In this document: positions 10,001 to 18,138 of the stretch, piece after piece
How positions within the stretch are numbered: the stretch's first letter is position 1
Layout of the letters: every line of letters begins with the position of its first letter
Assembly: GCF_031998825.1 (NCBI RefSeq)
Contig: NZ_DAMACX010000009.1
Coordinates: 44,670-108,669 of the forward strand
Direction of reading: 5' to 3'
Source of the DNA: Pseudescherichia sp031998825
Lineage (GTDB): Bacteria > Pseudomonadota > Gammaproteobacteria > Enterobacterales > Enterobacteriaceae
DNA length: 64,000 nucleotides
Program-made: the position numbers and the translations under genes
The notes under the pieces: model-generated
What the model saw: only the letters and a program-made list of their open reading frames with translations
Told to the model about the DNA's origin: nothing
The model's database searches: none

Positions 10001-10983
10001 ATCAAAGTAAGAGAGTAGTCAGTCGAAGGATCCCAGCTACCGCCCTGTGGGGCGTCATATCCCAGGTAATTAGGAAAGCCCTGAGTCGAATCTGGTGTAT
10101 ATGTTGTAACCATATCCGGCTGGCCAAAGCCAGGCGAGATAACCAGTTCCGTTACCGCAGGTAACGCACCCTGTCCTGATTCGGTGGGAAAGAGCATTAG
10201 CCCGTCCGTTAACCCATTATTATAGGTGACAGTTTTTAGTAAGCCGGTAATTGACTTAGTTTCATATAGCGTCAAAAGACCATTGCCCATACCGATATCA
10301 GTATAATTATATTGCCAATCACCTTCGGGCAGCCCTGAGTGGGAAATATTAGTGAGGTAGCCATTCTCTTTAGTTAGCGTAAGCGTATATTCTTCAGTGG
10401 AGCCGGGATAGAAGGTTAACGTGCCGTAATCATGATCGAACTTTAAAAGAGTGACGTTGCTGTCATCACTAATAGAGCCAAGTACCCAACCCCGAGAGGT
10501 AAACACCCAGTCAAAGTTTAAAGAATATCCCAGCGGGGTATACATTTTAATTGGAACAAATAGTCCCTCATCATACTCGCTTAAATCAGTGACGCTGCCA
10601 TCATGCTCCGTTACCCGATAACCGGTGCTCCCATCCGCGACAGTTGACTGGATAAAATCAAATGTGCGCATTTTATTTTGTTCAACAAAAGGTGGGTTTG
10701 TCGACGTATTCACCTTGTAACTTTCACCTGATGCTAATGAAAGCTGTCCACTAGAGGCATCATAAATAGTCAGCGCTAACTGTATTCCTATACCCAAATC
10801 AAAATAGTCAACGTTGGTAGTAGCAGAATAGCTAATAGAAAAAGTAAACTCCGGCCCCATGGCATTATTACCAATAAGTTGTCCCAGAGAGTGTTGAAAG
10901 CTAAACAGACGGGTTCGTGGATCCACGTCCTCAGACGAGGCGCTAACAAAATTAGGCGTTTGGGAGTAGTAATTTGAACTCAT
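7021..10983 (-). CDS. RHS/YD-repeat protein lacking its core (large subunit)
   Basis: This 1320-residue protein is built of YD repeats, visible as YDDFGNLTQQIDPDG, YDPAGR, YDTLGR, YDGLKRV, YDDFDRV, YDSRNRL, YDASGRL and YDALNNL. The first 300 or so residues are a beta-rich domain beginning MSSNYYSQTPNF with no signal peptide, no PAAR motif and no recognisable VgrG or SpvB sequence. It stops after LAGNAAVSHEQL, just where other RHS proteins continue into the core that here belongs to the next gene (start at 6979). Together the two would form one complete RHS polypeptide of about 1700 residues in two chains, recalling the TcB/TcC split of insecticidal toxin complexes but broken much nearer the core. 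The start has GAGGT six bases upstream. The coding sequence is AT-rich, suggesting acquisition by transfer. Role as toxin shell is inferred from the family. Confidence 0.88.
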   Translation of the reverse strand: MSSNYYSQTPNFVSASSEDVDPRTRLFSFQHSLGQLIGNNAMGPEFTFSISYSATTNVDYFDLGIGIQLALTIYDASSGQLSLASGESYKVNTSTNPPFVEQNKMRTFDFIQSTVADGSTGYRVTEHDGSVTDLSEYDEGLFVPIKMYTPLGYSLNFDWVFTSRGWVLGSISDDSNVTLLKFDHDYGTLTFYPGSTEEYTLTLTKENGYLTNISHSGLPEGDWQYNYTDIGMGNGLLTLYETKSITGLLKTVTYNNGLTDGLMLFPTESGQGALPAVTELVISPGFGQPDMVTTYTPDSTQGFPNYLGYDAPQGGSWDPSTDYSLTLIGQDYFYSTILTQTDSDGQEIVTTYTYNNFHLLSKMEVVQGDTYYAAETYYYADAWQEDNPNTTFDELPAQYQYPLTQTLTWRDSSGSRNELTQYQYDDFGNLTQQIDPDGMQTDYAFYSADGEADSADGYTGCPADANGFANLMKSKTVTPAPSDYDDVPTRVTYYRYDSLAALADRPMTTSIVKVKESMVKLAGDDKQPLTTLDTQYYSDSASKSSYGLIHIKNTKVYSVDSSTKGSNSITEYVTTQAHTYTVEDNILQSDMEITTFDNYQLFSSMRRSCLSGHLIALTDFLNTPHNYYYDPAGRFCRMVKNEGDSDYEMTTRIEYMMSVDSNDPVLSTTITDHDDNITRISHDAIGRVISIDKSASEQINEDFSTVLTRSYDTLGRFLFESISDSYIDSSGSVQVAVVNIKNQFDEWGKSCAKSFFSDIDDPKNSIYQTRVMQYLHVENAIDRYVLAKNGDISSHSKAVLNESSAPDSVIHLDAKGNEYSRTLYYYDGLKRVRESVDQMDNHVIFGYDDFDRVNKTTYADGTVVTKKYAPQFSLDIVQCITVTDKDGTLYKVGERSIDGLGRVQNTTIGGRYEVYTYINNALEPNTFTDSLKRVFKYTYEPKLSNALKNVTASYGDLTSEQQYTYFKNRGLLDTVTEVGQQVNSYTWFASGKIDTETVSNDIGDKTPSYTWSVLSKPVSYTDIAGNIQWLNYYLSGKEVAKPQQISDPVVTVSFTYDDFVRLYQQKAESVNGKATLETKIFYDDFNRENIRKITPDNGKVITITTGYYENNQVASVTIEQDAEMLSDNQYKYDSRNRLQLHTCSGSVLPKDGYGQAFISQEFKYDSLNNIKTCITVNNENMTDTATFIYINSDGSTANPYINSSDPTQLTTINHSGNPAYPPVINLAYYDDGRLKCDEAGRTLTYDASGRLFNIETADGTQAGYGYDALNNLVYQLVNSEEQYLYYRGSQLVNQVRQSEQQQDRIITGLAGNAAVSHEQL

Positions 10984-11297
10984 GACGATACCTCAGCAAT
11001 AAATTGATTATTAATAAGGAGACTCAGCCTGACTTTTATAAATCTAGTTGCTTTGTTTTTTTAATAAAGCCCCATTTTTAGCGGGCTATGACTGATATTT
11101 GGGCTAATTAGATTAACGCCGCGCGTGCTCGCCACTGTTTAAACCTTGTACTGACGGCGCTGGCAGGCCTCCCCCGGCTTACGCTATACTAGGCGCGGGA
11201 TCGCCGGTCCACTCGCGGTAGATCGGCGTTTACCTGATGTATTACATGGATTTTCAACCTTCCCTTCTTGAGGATCTGGCCGATGGCTGGATAAGAT
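10984..11297. other. Divergent intergenic region, RHS island edge and paeA promoter
   Basis: These 314 bp lie between the RHS operon start and paeA. The left third is AT-rich like the island and the right part returns to backbone composition, so the island edge probably falls near 11040-11110. A small hairpin (AGCCC/GGGCT, 11068-11087) sits at that change. A TATACT at 11185-11190 is a plausible -10 for paeA, but I see no good -35 at the right distance. No convincing small gene was found. Confidence 0.5.
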
Positions 11298-12635
11298 ATG
11301 TTAAACAGTATTCTACTGATACTTTGTCTGATTGCCGTAAGTGCGTTCTTCTCGCTGTCGGAGATTTCGCTTGCGGCCTCCCGTAAAATCAAACTTAAGC
11401 TGCTTGCCGACGATGGCAATATCAATGCCCAGCGCATCCTGAAAATGCAGGAAAACCCCGGCACCTTCTTTACCGTGGTACAGATCGGCCTCAACGCCGT
11501 CGCCATTCTTGGCGGTATTGTGGGCGACGCGGCCTTCTCCCCGGCCTTTTACAGCGTGCTGCTCAACGTGGTGTCGCCGGAGCTGGCGGATCGACTGAGC
11601 TTTATTATCTCCTTTACCCTCGTGACCGGGCTGTTTATTCTCTTTGCCGACCTGACCCCGAAACGCATCGGTATGATTGCGCCCGAAGCCGTGGCTTTGC
11701 GCATCATCAACCCGATGCGCTTCTGCCTGTTCATCTTCCGCCCGCTGGTATGGTTCTTTAACGGGCTGGCCAACGTCATCTTCCGCATCTTTAAGCTGCC
11801 GATGGAGCGTAAGGACGATCTTACCTCCGATGATATCTACGCGGTGTTTGAGGCCGGGGCGCTGGCAGGCGTGCTGCGTAAGCAGGAGCACGAGCTGATT
11901 GAGAACGTGTTTGAGCTGGAGTCGCGCACCGTGCCGTCCTCCATGACCTCGCGTGAAAACGTTATCTGGTTCGATCTACACGAAGATGAGCAGAGCCTGA
12001 AGAGCAAGGTGGCGGAGCATCCGCACTCCAAGTTCCTGGTCTGTAATCAGGATATCGATCACATCGTGGGCTACGTCGACTCAAAAGATCTGCTTAACCG
12101 CGTGCTGGCCAACCAGAGTCTGGCCCTGAACAGCGGCGTGCAGATCCGCAATACGCTGATCGTGCCGGACACCCTGACCCTCTCCGAGGCCCTGGAGAGC
12201 TTTAAGGCGGCGGGGGAAGACTTCGCGGTGATCATGAACGAGTATGCGCTAGTAGTGGGTATCATTACCCTGAATGACGTGATGACCACCCTGATGGGTG
12301 ATTTGGTCGGTCAGGGGCAGGAAGACCAGATTGTTGCCCGTGACGAGAACTCCTGGCTGGTAGACGGCGGTACGCCAATCGACGACGTGATGCGCGTGCT
12401 GGATATCGACGAATTCCCGCAGTCCGGCAACTATGAAACCATCGGCGGCTTTATGATGTTCATGCTGCGTAAAATCCCGAAACGTACCGATTCGGTGAAG
12501 TACTCAGGCTATAAGTTTGAGGTGGTGGATATCGATAACTACCGCATCGACCAGCTGCTGGTTACCCGGCTCGACAGTAAGCCCACCACGCTGACGCCAA
12601 AGCTGCCGGACGCCGAGAACAAAGGCGCGGCATAA
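11298..12635 (+). CDS. paeA: Polyamine (cadaverine/putrescine) exporter PaeA, CNNM/CBS family
   Basis: The 445-residue product closely follows E. coli YtfL, since named PaeA and reported to export cadaverine and putrescine at the inner membrane. Residues 1-190 are a DUF21/CNNM transmembrane domain beginning with a hydrophobic helix; about 200-330 hold a pair of CBS domains (HSKFLVCNQDIDHIVGYVDSKDLL is part of the first); about 345-425 are the CorC/HlyC cytoplasmic domain. The ATG at 11298 gives the expected MLNSILLILCLIAVSAFFS. A clean terminator follows. Confidence 0.93.
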   Translation: MLNSILLILCLIAVSAFFSLSEISLAASRKIKLKLLADDGNINAQRILKMQENPGTFFTVVQIGLNAVAILGGIVGDAAFSPAFYSVLLNVVSPELADRLSFIISFTLVTGLFILFADLTPKRIGMIAPEAVALRIINPMRFCLFIFRPLVWFFNGLANVIFRIFKLPMERKDDLTSDDIYAVFEAGALAGVLRKQEHELIENVFELESRTVPSSMTSRENVIWFDLHEDEQSLKSKVAEHPHSKFLVCNQDIDHIVGYVDSKDLLNRVLANQSLALNSGVQIRNTLIVPDTLTLSEALESFKAAGEDFAVIMNEYALVVGIITLNDVMTTLMGDLVGQGQEDQIVARDENSWLVDGGTPIDDVMRVLDIDEFPQSGNYETIGGFMMFMLRKIPKRTDSVKYSGYKFEVVDIDNYRIDQLLVTRLDSKPTTLTPKLPDAENKGAA

Positions 12636-12657
12636 GTCCCCTTCCCTGGAAACATCA

Positions 12658-12684
12658 ACGGCCCCATCTGGGGCCGTCTTATTA
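12658..12684 (+). terminator. Rho-independent terminator of paeA
   Basis: A perfect 9-bp GC-rich stem, ACGGCCCCA/TGGGGCCGT with a two-base centre, is followed by CTTATTA. It lies between paeA and the convergent ytfK. Confidence 0.7.
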
Positions 12685-12712
12685 TGTTACTGAACTACTG
12701 CATAGCACGTTG

Positions 12713-12919
12713 TTACGCCATATCGGTTTGCAGTCGCATAACCTGACGATTGACTTCAGACATCACAGAATAGTGCTGCTTATCTTTTACTTTCGGGACC
12801 AGGATTTTACCCTTGTCGAACTCAAAAGCGCCTACGTCCTTGATATACAACCGTCCACGAAACAGGATCTTCACGTACTTCGCTACCTGGAGCGGATTGT
12901 AACGTTGGAAAATTTTCAT
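12713..12919 (-). CDS. ytfK: Stress-response modulator YtfK (SpoT-binding)
   Basis: The 68-residue protein begins MKIFQRYNPLQVAKYVKILF and is nearly identical to E. coli YtfK, which binds SpoT and tips it toward (p)ppGpp synthesis during phosphate and fatty-acid starvation. The start at 12919 is preferred over one 35 codons upstream because it has AGGAG in front and gives the known N-terminus. A Pho-box-like sequence lies upstream at 13049-13066, in line with phosphate control. Confidence 0.93.
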   Translation of the reverse strand: MKIFQRYNPLQVAKYVKILFRGRLYIKDVGAFEFDKGKILVPKVKDKQHYSVMSEVNRQVMRLQTDMA

Positions 12920-13246
12920 TCTTCTATCTCTCCTGCTGAATCTTACGCTCAAGCGACGCCACAATTGGCTCGACTTTGATGAACGCAAATTTTGTTGCCC
13001 AGTGACTATAGACCACAAACTCATTGATACCCAGTATGAATAAGTTTATTTACCGTTTGATGACAATTAATCAGAATTTTCTATTCCGGGTTTTGAGCAG
13101 TACAGTATAAGCCATGGTTTTTGCACAAATGTGTGCGTCCGCCCGCAAACTGGCACCCCATTTGCGAGAAAAGAAGGTTAATTGCACTTATCATTAAAAG
13201 CAGAGACCAAGTGGTCGGATCACCTGCACTTAATAAGGGAAACATG
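12920..13246. other. Divergent ytfK/ytfJ intergenic region
   Basis: This 327-bp region holds the ytfK promoter with its probable Pho box and the ytfJ promoter. Near ytfJ, TTGCGA at about 13174 is a possible -35, but the -10 is unclear. No additional gene was supported: the open frames here are upstream extensions of ytfK and ytfJ without family matches. Confidence 0.5.
13033..13066 (-). promoter_or_regulatory. Candidate Pho box and -10 of ytfK
   Basis: On the minus strand TTGTCATCAAACGGTAAA (13066-13049) resembles the PhoB consensus of two CTGTCAT-type repeats 11 bp apart. Ten bases downstream comes CATACT (13038-13033) as a -10. That is the spacing found in PhoB-activated promoters, which lack a normal -35. 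The second repeat is the weaker one. Confidence 0.5.
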
Positions 13247-13804
13247 ATGACGTTACGCAAGACTCTGGCTGTAACCTGCCTGCTGCTGCCGCTGATGGCC
13301 TCGGCTCACCGCTTCGAAGAGAACCAGCGCGTGCCCCCCGTGGGCGTGGCCGATCGGGGAGAGCTGGTCCTCAATAATGATAAGTTTAGCTATAAAAACT
13401 GGAATAGCGCGCAGCTAACCGGAAAAGTTCGCGTGGTGATGCACATCGCTGGTCGTACTTCAGCGAAAGATAAGAATGCCGCGCTGATCGAGGCGATTAA
13501 GACAGCTAATTTGCCGCACGACCGCTATCAGACCACCACAATTATCAATACCGATGATGCTATTCCTGGCTCTGCGATGTTTGTACGCAGCAGCATTGAG
13601 AGCAACAAGCAGCTCTACCCCTGGTCACAGTTTATCGTTGATAGCGAAGGGGTAACCCGTAAGGCCTGGCAGCTACAGGAGGAGAGCTCCGCCGTCGCGG
13701 TGCTCGATAAAGAGGGGCGAGTACACTACGCCAAAGATGGCGCGCTAACCCCGCAGGAGTCGCAGCAGGTGGTTGCCCTGCTGCGTAAGCTGCTGGAGAG
13801 CTAA
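13247..13804 (+). CDS. ytfJ: Periplasmic thioredoxin-fold protein YtfJ
   Basis: This 185-residue protein matches the YtfJ family, a thioredoxin/AhpC-like fold of unknown biochemical role that lacks a CXXC active site here. A signal peptide (about residues 1-20, ending LMASA) predicts export. Two ATGs are adjacent at 13244 and 13247; the second leaves a six-base spacing from AAGGGA and gives MTLRK as in E. coli. The body contains RVPPVG, HIAGRTSAK, NTDDAIPG and YPWSQFIVD, all family blocks. The gene ends three bases before the convergent cysQ stop. Confidence 0.9.
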   Translation: MTLRKTLAVTCLLLPLMASAHRFEENQRVPPVGVADRGELVLNNDKFSYKNWNSAQLTGKVRVVMHIAGRTSAKDKNAALIEAIKTANLPHDRYQTTTIINTDDAIPGSAMFVRSSIESNKQLYPWSQFIVDSEGVTRKAWQLQEESSAVAVLDKEGRVHYAKDGALTPQESQQVVALLRKLLES

Positions 13805-13807
13805 AAG

Positions 13808-14554
13808 CTAAAAAATAGAGACGCGGAAACCGGGGTTGAGGAAAGATTCACGCGGCGTGTAGTCCAGCGTTTTTCCCTGCCAGTCATGGACGTGCGCCCC
13901 GGCAGCAACCGCCACCGCGTGGCCTGCGGCGGTGTCCCAGACGCTGGTAGGCCCAAAGCGCGGATAGAGCTGCGCCTCGCCCTCTGCCACCAGGCAAAAC
14001 TTAAGCGATGAACCGATCGCCGTCGTCTGGTGCTCGCCCATCTGCTCCAGATACTCTTTCAGCTCGTTGTCGTTAGCGGCATGGGAGCGGCTGATTACCA
14101 CCCGTGGCGGACGGGCCTCACGCACCTGGATCGGATTACGGATGTTGTTCTCCTCTTTCCAGGCCTTACCCTCTGCCGCGCTGTACATCACCTTCAGTAC
14201 CGGGGCATAGACCACGCCCAGCACCGGCTTACCCTCTTCAATCAGCGCGATATTGACGGTAAACTCGCCGTTGCGCTTGATGAACTCTTTGGTACCGTCC
14301 AGCGGATCCACCAGCCAGTAGCGCTGCCAGTGCTGACGAACGTCCCACGCCGGAGGGTCTTCCTCCGAGAGCACCGGGATATCCGGAGTGAGTGCTTGCA
14401 AACCTTTGACAATCACCTTGTGAGCCGCAATATCAGCCTCGGTTACCGGTGAATCGTCCGTTTTACGGTTCACGTCTATGGGGCTGTTCCCGTCGTAAAC
14501 CTGCATGATAGCTTCGCCCGCTTCCCGCGCGAGCTGACAAATTGCTTCTAACAT
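13808..14554 (-). CDS. cysQ: 3'(2'),5'-bisphosphate nucleotidase CysQ
   Basis: CysQ hydrolyses 3'-phosphoadenosine 5'-phosphate (PAP), the by-product of sulfate assimilation, to AMP and phosphate. The 248-residue product belongs to the inositol-monophosphatase superfamily: the metal-binding motif LSEED is at about residues 62-66, DPLDGT at 83-88 contains the two catalytic aspartates, and WDTAAGHAV near the C-terminus completes the site. Its length is about that of E. coli CysQ. It is divergent from cpdB, another nucleotide phosphatase. Confidence 0.96.
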   Translation of the reverse strand: MLEAICQLAREAGEAIMQVYDGNSPIDVNRKTDDSPVTEADIAAHKVIVKGLQALTPDIPVLSEEDPPAWDVRQHWQRYWLVDPLDGTKEFIKRNGEFTVNIALIEEGKPVLGVVYAPVLKVMYSAAEGKAWKEENNIRNPIQVREARPPRVVISRSHAANDNELKEYLEQMGEHQTTAIGSSLKFCLVAEGEAQLYPRFGPTSVWDTAAGHAVAVAAGAHVHDWQGKTLDYTPRESFLNPGFRVSIF

Positions 14555-14739
14555 TCTCCACCTCTCTGTGTCAGTGGTTTTAACTCGTTGTTTTACTTAT
14601 ACCCTATCACGACCAGAACTGCCATCTGTGACCACGCTTGCGGTTTTATTGCTCACTTTTATGGCAAGATTCACAAATTTGTAAGCAACCAGATGTAAAT
14701 ACATTCTCTTTTGTGGATTAGATCGAAAAGGACTCTCTG

Positions 14740-16686
14740 ATGATTAAGTTTAGTGCAACGCTCCTGGCCATGCTGACGGCAGTCGGTGCCCAGGCCGCCA
14801 CCGTAGATCTGCGCCTGCTGGAAACCACCGATCTGCACAGCAACATGATGGACTTTGACTACTACAAAGATACGCCGACGGAGAAGTTCGGCCTGGTGCG
14901 CACCGCGACGCTAATTAATGCCGCTCGCCAGGAGGCCGTTAATAGCGTGCTGGTGGACAACGGCGACGTGATTCAGGGCAGCCCGCTGGGGGATTACATG
15001 GCGGCGAAAGGGTTAACCCAGAATGAGGTACACCCGGTCTATAAGGCGATGAATACCCTCGACTATGCGGTGGGTAACCTCGGCAACCATGAGTTCAACT
15101 ATGGCCTGGATTATCTGCACCGTGCGCTGGCGGGGGCGAAATTCCCTTACGTGAATGCCAATATCATTGACGCGAAAACGCAAAAGCCGCTGTTCACGCC
15201 TTATCTGATCAAAGAGACCACGGTTAAGGATAAAGAGGGCAAAACGCAGACCCTGCGCATTGGCTATATCGGCTTTGTGCCGCCGCAGATCATGACCTGG
15301 GACAAGGCCAACCTCAGCGGCAAGGTAACGGTGAACGACATTACCGAGACCGCACGTAAGTACGTTCCGGAGATGCGCAGCAAAGGGGCGGACGTCGTGG
15401 TAGTAATTGCTCACTCCGGACTTTCAGCGGAGCCGTACAAGGCCCTGGCAGAGAACTCGGTCTACTACCTCAGCGAGGTGCCCGGCGTGGACGCGATCCT
15501 CTTTGGTCACGCCCATGCGGTCTTCCCCGGCAAAGACTTTGCCGATATTAAAGGCGCGGATATCGCTAACGGTACCCTTAACGGCGTACCAGCGGTAATG
15601 CCCGGCATGTGGGGCGATCACCTTGGCGTGGTCGATTTAGTGCTGAACAACGACAGCGGCAAATGGCAGGTGACCCACTCCCGCGCAGAGGCGCGTCCCA
15701 TCTACGACGCAGCAGCGAAGAAGTCGCTGGCGGCAGAGGACAGCAAGCTGGTTTCCGTCCTCAAAGACTCTCACGACGCCACCCGGGAGTTTGTCAGCAA
15801 GGTTATCGGGAAGTCCGCCGATAACATGTACAGCTACCTGTCGCTGGTGCAGGATGACCCGACCGTGCAGGTGGTCAACATGGCGCAGAAGGCCTACGTG
15901 GAGCGCTATATTCAGGGGGATCCGGATCTGGCCTCGCTGCCGGTACTCTCCGCCGCCGCACCGTTTAAAGCAGGTGGCCGCAAGAACGATCCGGCCAGCT
16001 TCGTCGAGGTGGAGAAGGGGCAGCTGACCTTCCGCAACGCCGCCGATCTCTATCTCTATCCGAACACGCTGGTGGTGGTGAAGGCCAGTGGGAAAGAGGT
16101 GAAGGAGTGGCTGGAGTGCTCTGCCGGGCAGTTTAACCAGATCGATCCGCACAGCAGCAAGCCGCAGTCGCTGATTAATTGGGATACCTTCCGCACCTAT
16201 AACTTTGACGTGATTGACGGCGTCAATTATCAGGTCGATGTCACCCAGGCCGCCCGCTATGACGGCGAATGCCAGAGCGTGAATCCACAGGCGGAGCGCA
16301 TTAAAAACCTGACCTTCAACGGCAAGCCGATCGACCCTAACGCCACCTTCCTGGTGGCTACCAACAACTATCGCGCCTACGGCGGCAAGTTTGCCGGGAC
16401 GGGTGACAGTCACATCGCCTTTGCCTCGCCGGATGAGAACCGCTCCGTGCTGGCGGCGTGGATCAGCGCCGAGTCAGCCCGCGCAGGGGCAATCCACCCG
16501 GCGGCAGACAACAACTGGCGTCTTGCACCGATCCACAGCGATACAGCGCTGGATATTCGCTTTGAGACCTCTCCTTCTGACAAGGCAGCAGCGTTTATCA
16601 AAGAGAAGGCCCAGTATCCGATGAGCCAGGTTGGCAGCGATGACATCGGGTTCGCCATTTACAAAGTTAATCTAAACGCGAAATAA
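14740..16686 (+). CDS. cpdB: 2',3'-cyclic-nucleotide 2'-phosphodiesterase/3'-nucleotidase CpdB
   Basis: CpdB is a periplasmic bifunctional enzyme that opens 2',3'-cyclic nucleotides to 3'-nucleotides and then removes the phosphate, allowing use of external nucleotides. The 648-residue product has a signal peptide (cleavage near residue 19), an N-terminal calcineurin-like metallophosphatase domain and a C-terminal 5'-nucleotidase domain. Metal-site motifs are TTDLHSN (Asp31, His33), DNGDVIQGSP, GNHEFNYG, IAHSG and FGHAHAVFPG. Length and N-terminus match E. coli. A REP element follows. Confidence 0.97.
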   Translation: MIKFSATLLAMLTAVGAQAATVDLRLLETTDLHSNMMDFDYYKDTPTEKFGLVRTATLINAARQEAVNSVLVDNGDVIQGSPLGDYMAAKGLTQNEVHPVYKAMNTLDYAVGNLGNHEFNYGLDYLHRALAGAKFPYVNANIIDAKTQKPLFTPYLIKETTVKDKEGKTQTLRIGYIGFVPPQIMTWDKANLSGKVTVNDITETARKYVPEMRSKGADVVVVIAHSGLSAEPYKALAENSVYYLSEVPGVDAILFGHAHAVFPGKDFADIKGADIANGTLNGVPAVMPGMWGDHLGVVDLVLNNDSGKWQVTHSRAEARPIYDAAAKKSLAAEDSKLVSVLKDSHDATREFVSKVIGKSADNMYSYLSLVQDDPTVQVVNMAQKAYVERYIQGDPDLASLPVLSAAAPFKAGGRKNDPASFVEVEKGQLTFRNAADLYLYPNTLVVVKASGKEVKEWLECSAGQFNQIDPHSSKPQSLINWDTFRTYNFDVIDGVNYQVDVTQAARYDGECQSVNPQAERIKNLTFNGKPIDPNATFLVATNNYRAYGGKFAGTGDSHIAFASPDENRSVLAAWISAESARAGAIHPAADNNWRLAPIHSDTALDIRFETSPSDKAAAFIKEKAQYPMSQVGSDDIGFAIYKVNLNAK

Positions 16687-16690
16687 CACG

Positions 16691-16722
16691 TAGGCCGGGC
16701 AAGGCGAAGGCCGCCGCCCGGC
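16691..16722. repeat. REP-type palindrome after cpdB
   Basis: The sequence TAGGCCGGGCAAGGCG, then a short loop and GCCGCCCGGC, is the typical enterobacterial REP hairpin. It sits between convergent cpdB and ytfH. Confidence 0.75.
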
Positions 16723-16733
16723 GATTTCCGACC

Positions 16734-17126
16734 CTACGCCGCCCGTTCGTCGCGCCTCGCCAGCACCTCCGGCAGGTTCAGCTCTATCCAGTCAGCGAGC
16801 GCGGCGACTTTCTCGCTTACCTCTTCCCCCAGCGGCGTCAGGCTGTACTCAACGTGCGGCGGCACCACCGGATAAGCCACGCGGTTAATAAAGCCGTCCT
16901 GCTCCAGCCACTGTAAGGTTTGTGCCAGCATCTTCTCGCTAACGCCACCCATCTTGCGGCGTAGATCGCTAAAGCGATGCGTGCCGTCGCGCAGGGCCAC
17001 CATCACCAGCACGCCCCAGCGGCTGGTCAGATGCTTAAGCACGTCCCGGGAGGGGCACTGCTCGGCGAACAGGTTGCCTTCACGCAGCCGCTCGCTTAGC
17101 GTTTGGGGTGCGTTGGTTATTTTCAT
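16734..17126 (-). CDS. ytfH: HxlR-family transcriptional regulator YtfH
   Basis: This 130-residue protein is a winged-helix HxlR/MarR-like regulator. Family blocks are seen in order: CPSRDVLKHLTSRWGVLVMVALRDG, RFSDLRRKMGGVSEKMLAQTL and a C-terminal wing with PPHVEYSLTPLG. Cys24 lies in the conserved N-terminal position, where members such as YodB sense quinones or thiol stress through a cysteine. It is divergent from qorB with 83 bp between them, so I infer that it controls qorB and itself. Confidence 0.9.
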   Translation of the reverse strand: MKITNAPQTLSERLREGNLFAEQCPSRDVLKHLTSRWGVLVMVALRDGTHRFSDLRRKMGGVSEKMLAQTLQWLEQDGFINRVAYPVVPPHVEYSLTPLGEEVSEKVAALADWIELNLPEVLARRDERAA

Positions 17127-17160
17127 ACTTACCTTTTTGTACGTACTTACTAAAAGTTAG
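17127..17160. promoter_or_regulatory. Candidate YtfH operator between ytfH and qorB
   Basis: ACTTAC occurs twice, at 17127-17132 and 17143-17148, around the self-complementary GTACGTAC at 17139-17146. The position, next to the ytfH start and upstream of qorB, fits an autoregulatory operator of an HxlR-family protein. Assignment is by position and symmetry only. Confidence 0.35.
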
Positions 17161-17209
17161 TTAGGGTGCTAGTGTGCCATAACTCACTACCCACAAGAAG
17201 GAAAATTCT

Positions 17210-18058
17210 ATGATCGCAATTACCGGCGCCACCGGTCATCTGGGCCAACTGACCTTTACCGAACTGCTGAAAACCGTCCCCGCCAGCCAGCTGGTGGCCA
17301 TCGTTCGCAATCCGGCAAAAGCCGAGTCGCAGGCCCAGCAGGGCGTCACCATACGCCAGGCTGAGTATACCGATCGGGCAGCGCTTACCGCCGCCCTTGA
17401 GGGCGTTGAGAAGCTGCTGCTGATCTCCTCCAGCGAAGTGGGCCAGCGCGCTACCCAGCACCGTAACGTCATCGACGCGGCGAAGGCGGCGGGCGTGAAA
17501 TTCATCGCCTACACCAGCCTGCTGCACGCCGATCGCTCCCCGCTGGGCCTGCACGTTGAGCACGTGGATACCGAGCAGTACCTTGCCGCCTCCGGTATCC
17601 CCTATGCCCTGCTGCGCAACGGCTGGTATAGCGAAAACTACCTGGCAAGCGTCCCGCCGGCATTAGCGCACGGCGTGTTTATCGGCTCCGCGGGTGAGGG
17701 CAAAATCGCCTCCGCCACCCGAGCTGACTATGCAGCGGCGGCAGCTAAGGTGATTAGCAGCGAAGGCCATGCGGGCAAGGTGTACGAGCTGGCGGGCGAC
17801 GAGGCCTGGACCCTGAGCGAGCTGGCGGCAGAGTTAAGCAAGCAGAGCGGCAAACCGGTGGTCTACCAGAACCTCAGCGAAGCTGACTTTGCGGAAGCGC
17901 TAAAAGGCGCAGGCCTGCCGGAGGCGTTCGCTAACCTGCTGGCGGACTCGGACGTTGGCGCTTCAAAAGGTGGCCTGTTTGACGACAGCCGCACGCTGAG
18001 CACGCTGATTGGCCGCCCTACCACGCCGATTCATGACAGCCTTCGCGACATCGTCTGA
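17210..18058 (+). CDS. qorB: NAD(P)H:quinone oxidoreductase QorB
   Basis: QorB is a cytoplasmic NmrA-like short-chain-dehydrogenase-fold enzyme that reduces quinones with NADPH. The 282-residue product (E. coli about 286) starts with the nucleotide-binding loop ITGATGHLG at residues 4-12. Other family blocks are LLLISSSEVGQR, KFIAYTSLLHAD and YALLRNGWYSENY. The start has AAGGAAAA upstream. Divergence from ytfH suggests induction by the compound that YtfH senses. Confidence 0.94.
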   Translation: MIAITGATGHLGQLTFTELLKTVPASQLVAIVRNPAKAESQAQQGVTIRQAEYTDRAALTAALEGVEKLLLISSSEVGQRATQHRNVIDAAKAAGVKFIAYTSLLHADRSPLGLHVEHVDTEQYLAASGIPYALLRNGWYSENYLASVPPALAHGVFIGSAGEGKIASATRADYAAAAAKVISSEGHAGKVYELAGDEAWTLSELAAELSKQSGKPVVYQNLSEADFAEALKGAGLPEAFANLLADSDVGASKGGLFDDSRTLSTLIGRPTTPIHDSLRDIV

Positions 18059-18138
18059 CCTGACAGCGTCGTTTATTTTACTGGCATCCCGGCGGGTCAT
18101 TCCTGATAATGAAGCGATGACCCGTGTGGAGAGAGCCA

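Noticed and set aside
11068..11087. Hairpin at the island edge as a terminator
   Set aside because: Five-base stem with only a weak T-rich tail on the minus strand, where no upstream gene needs it.
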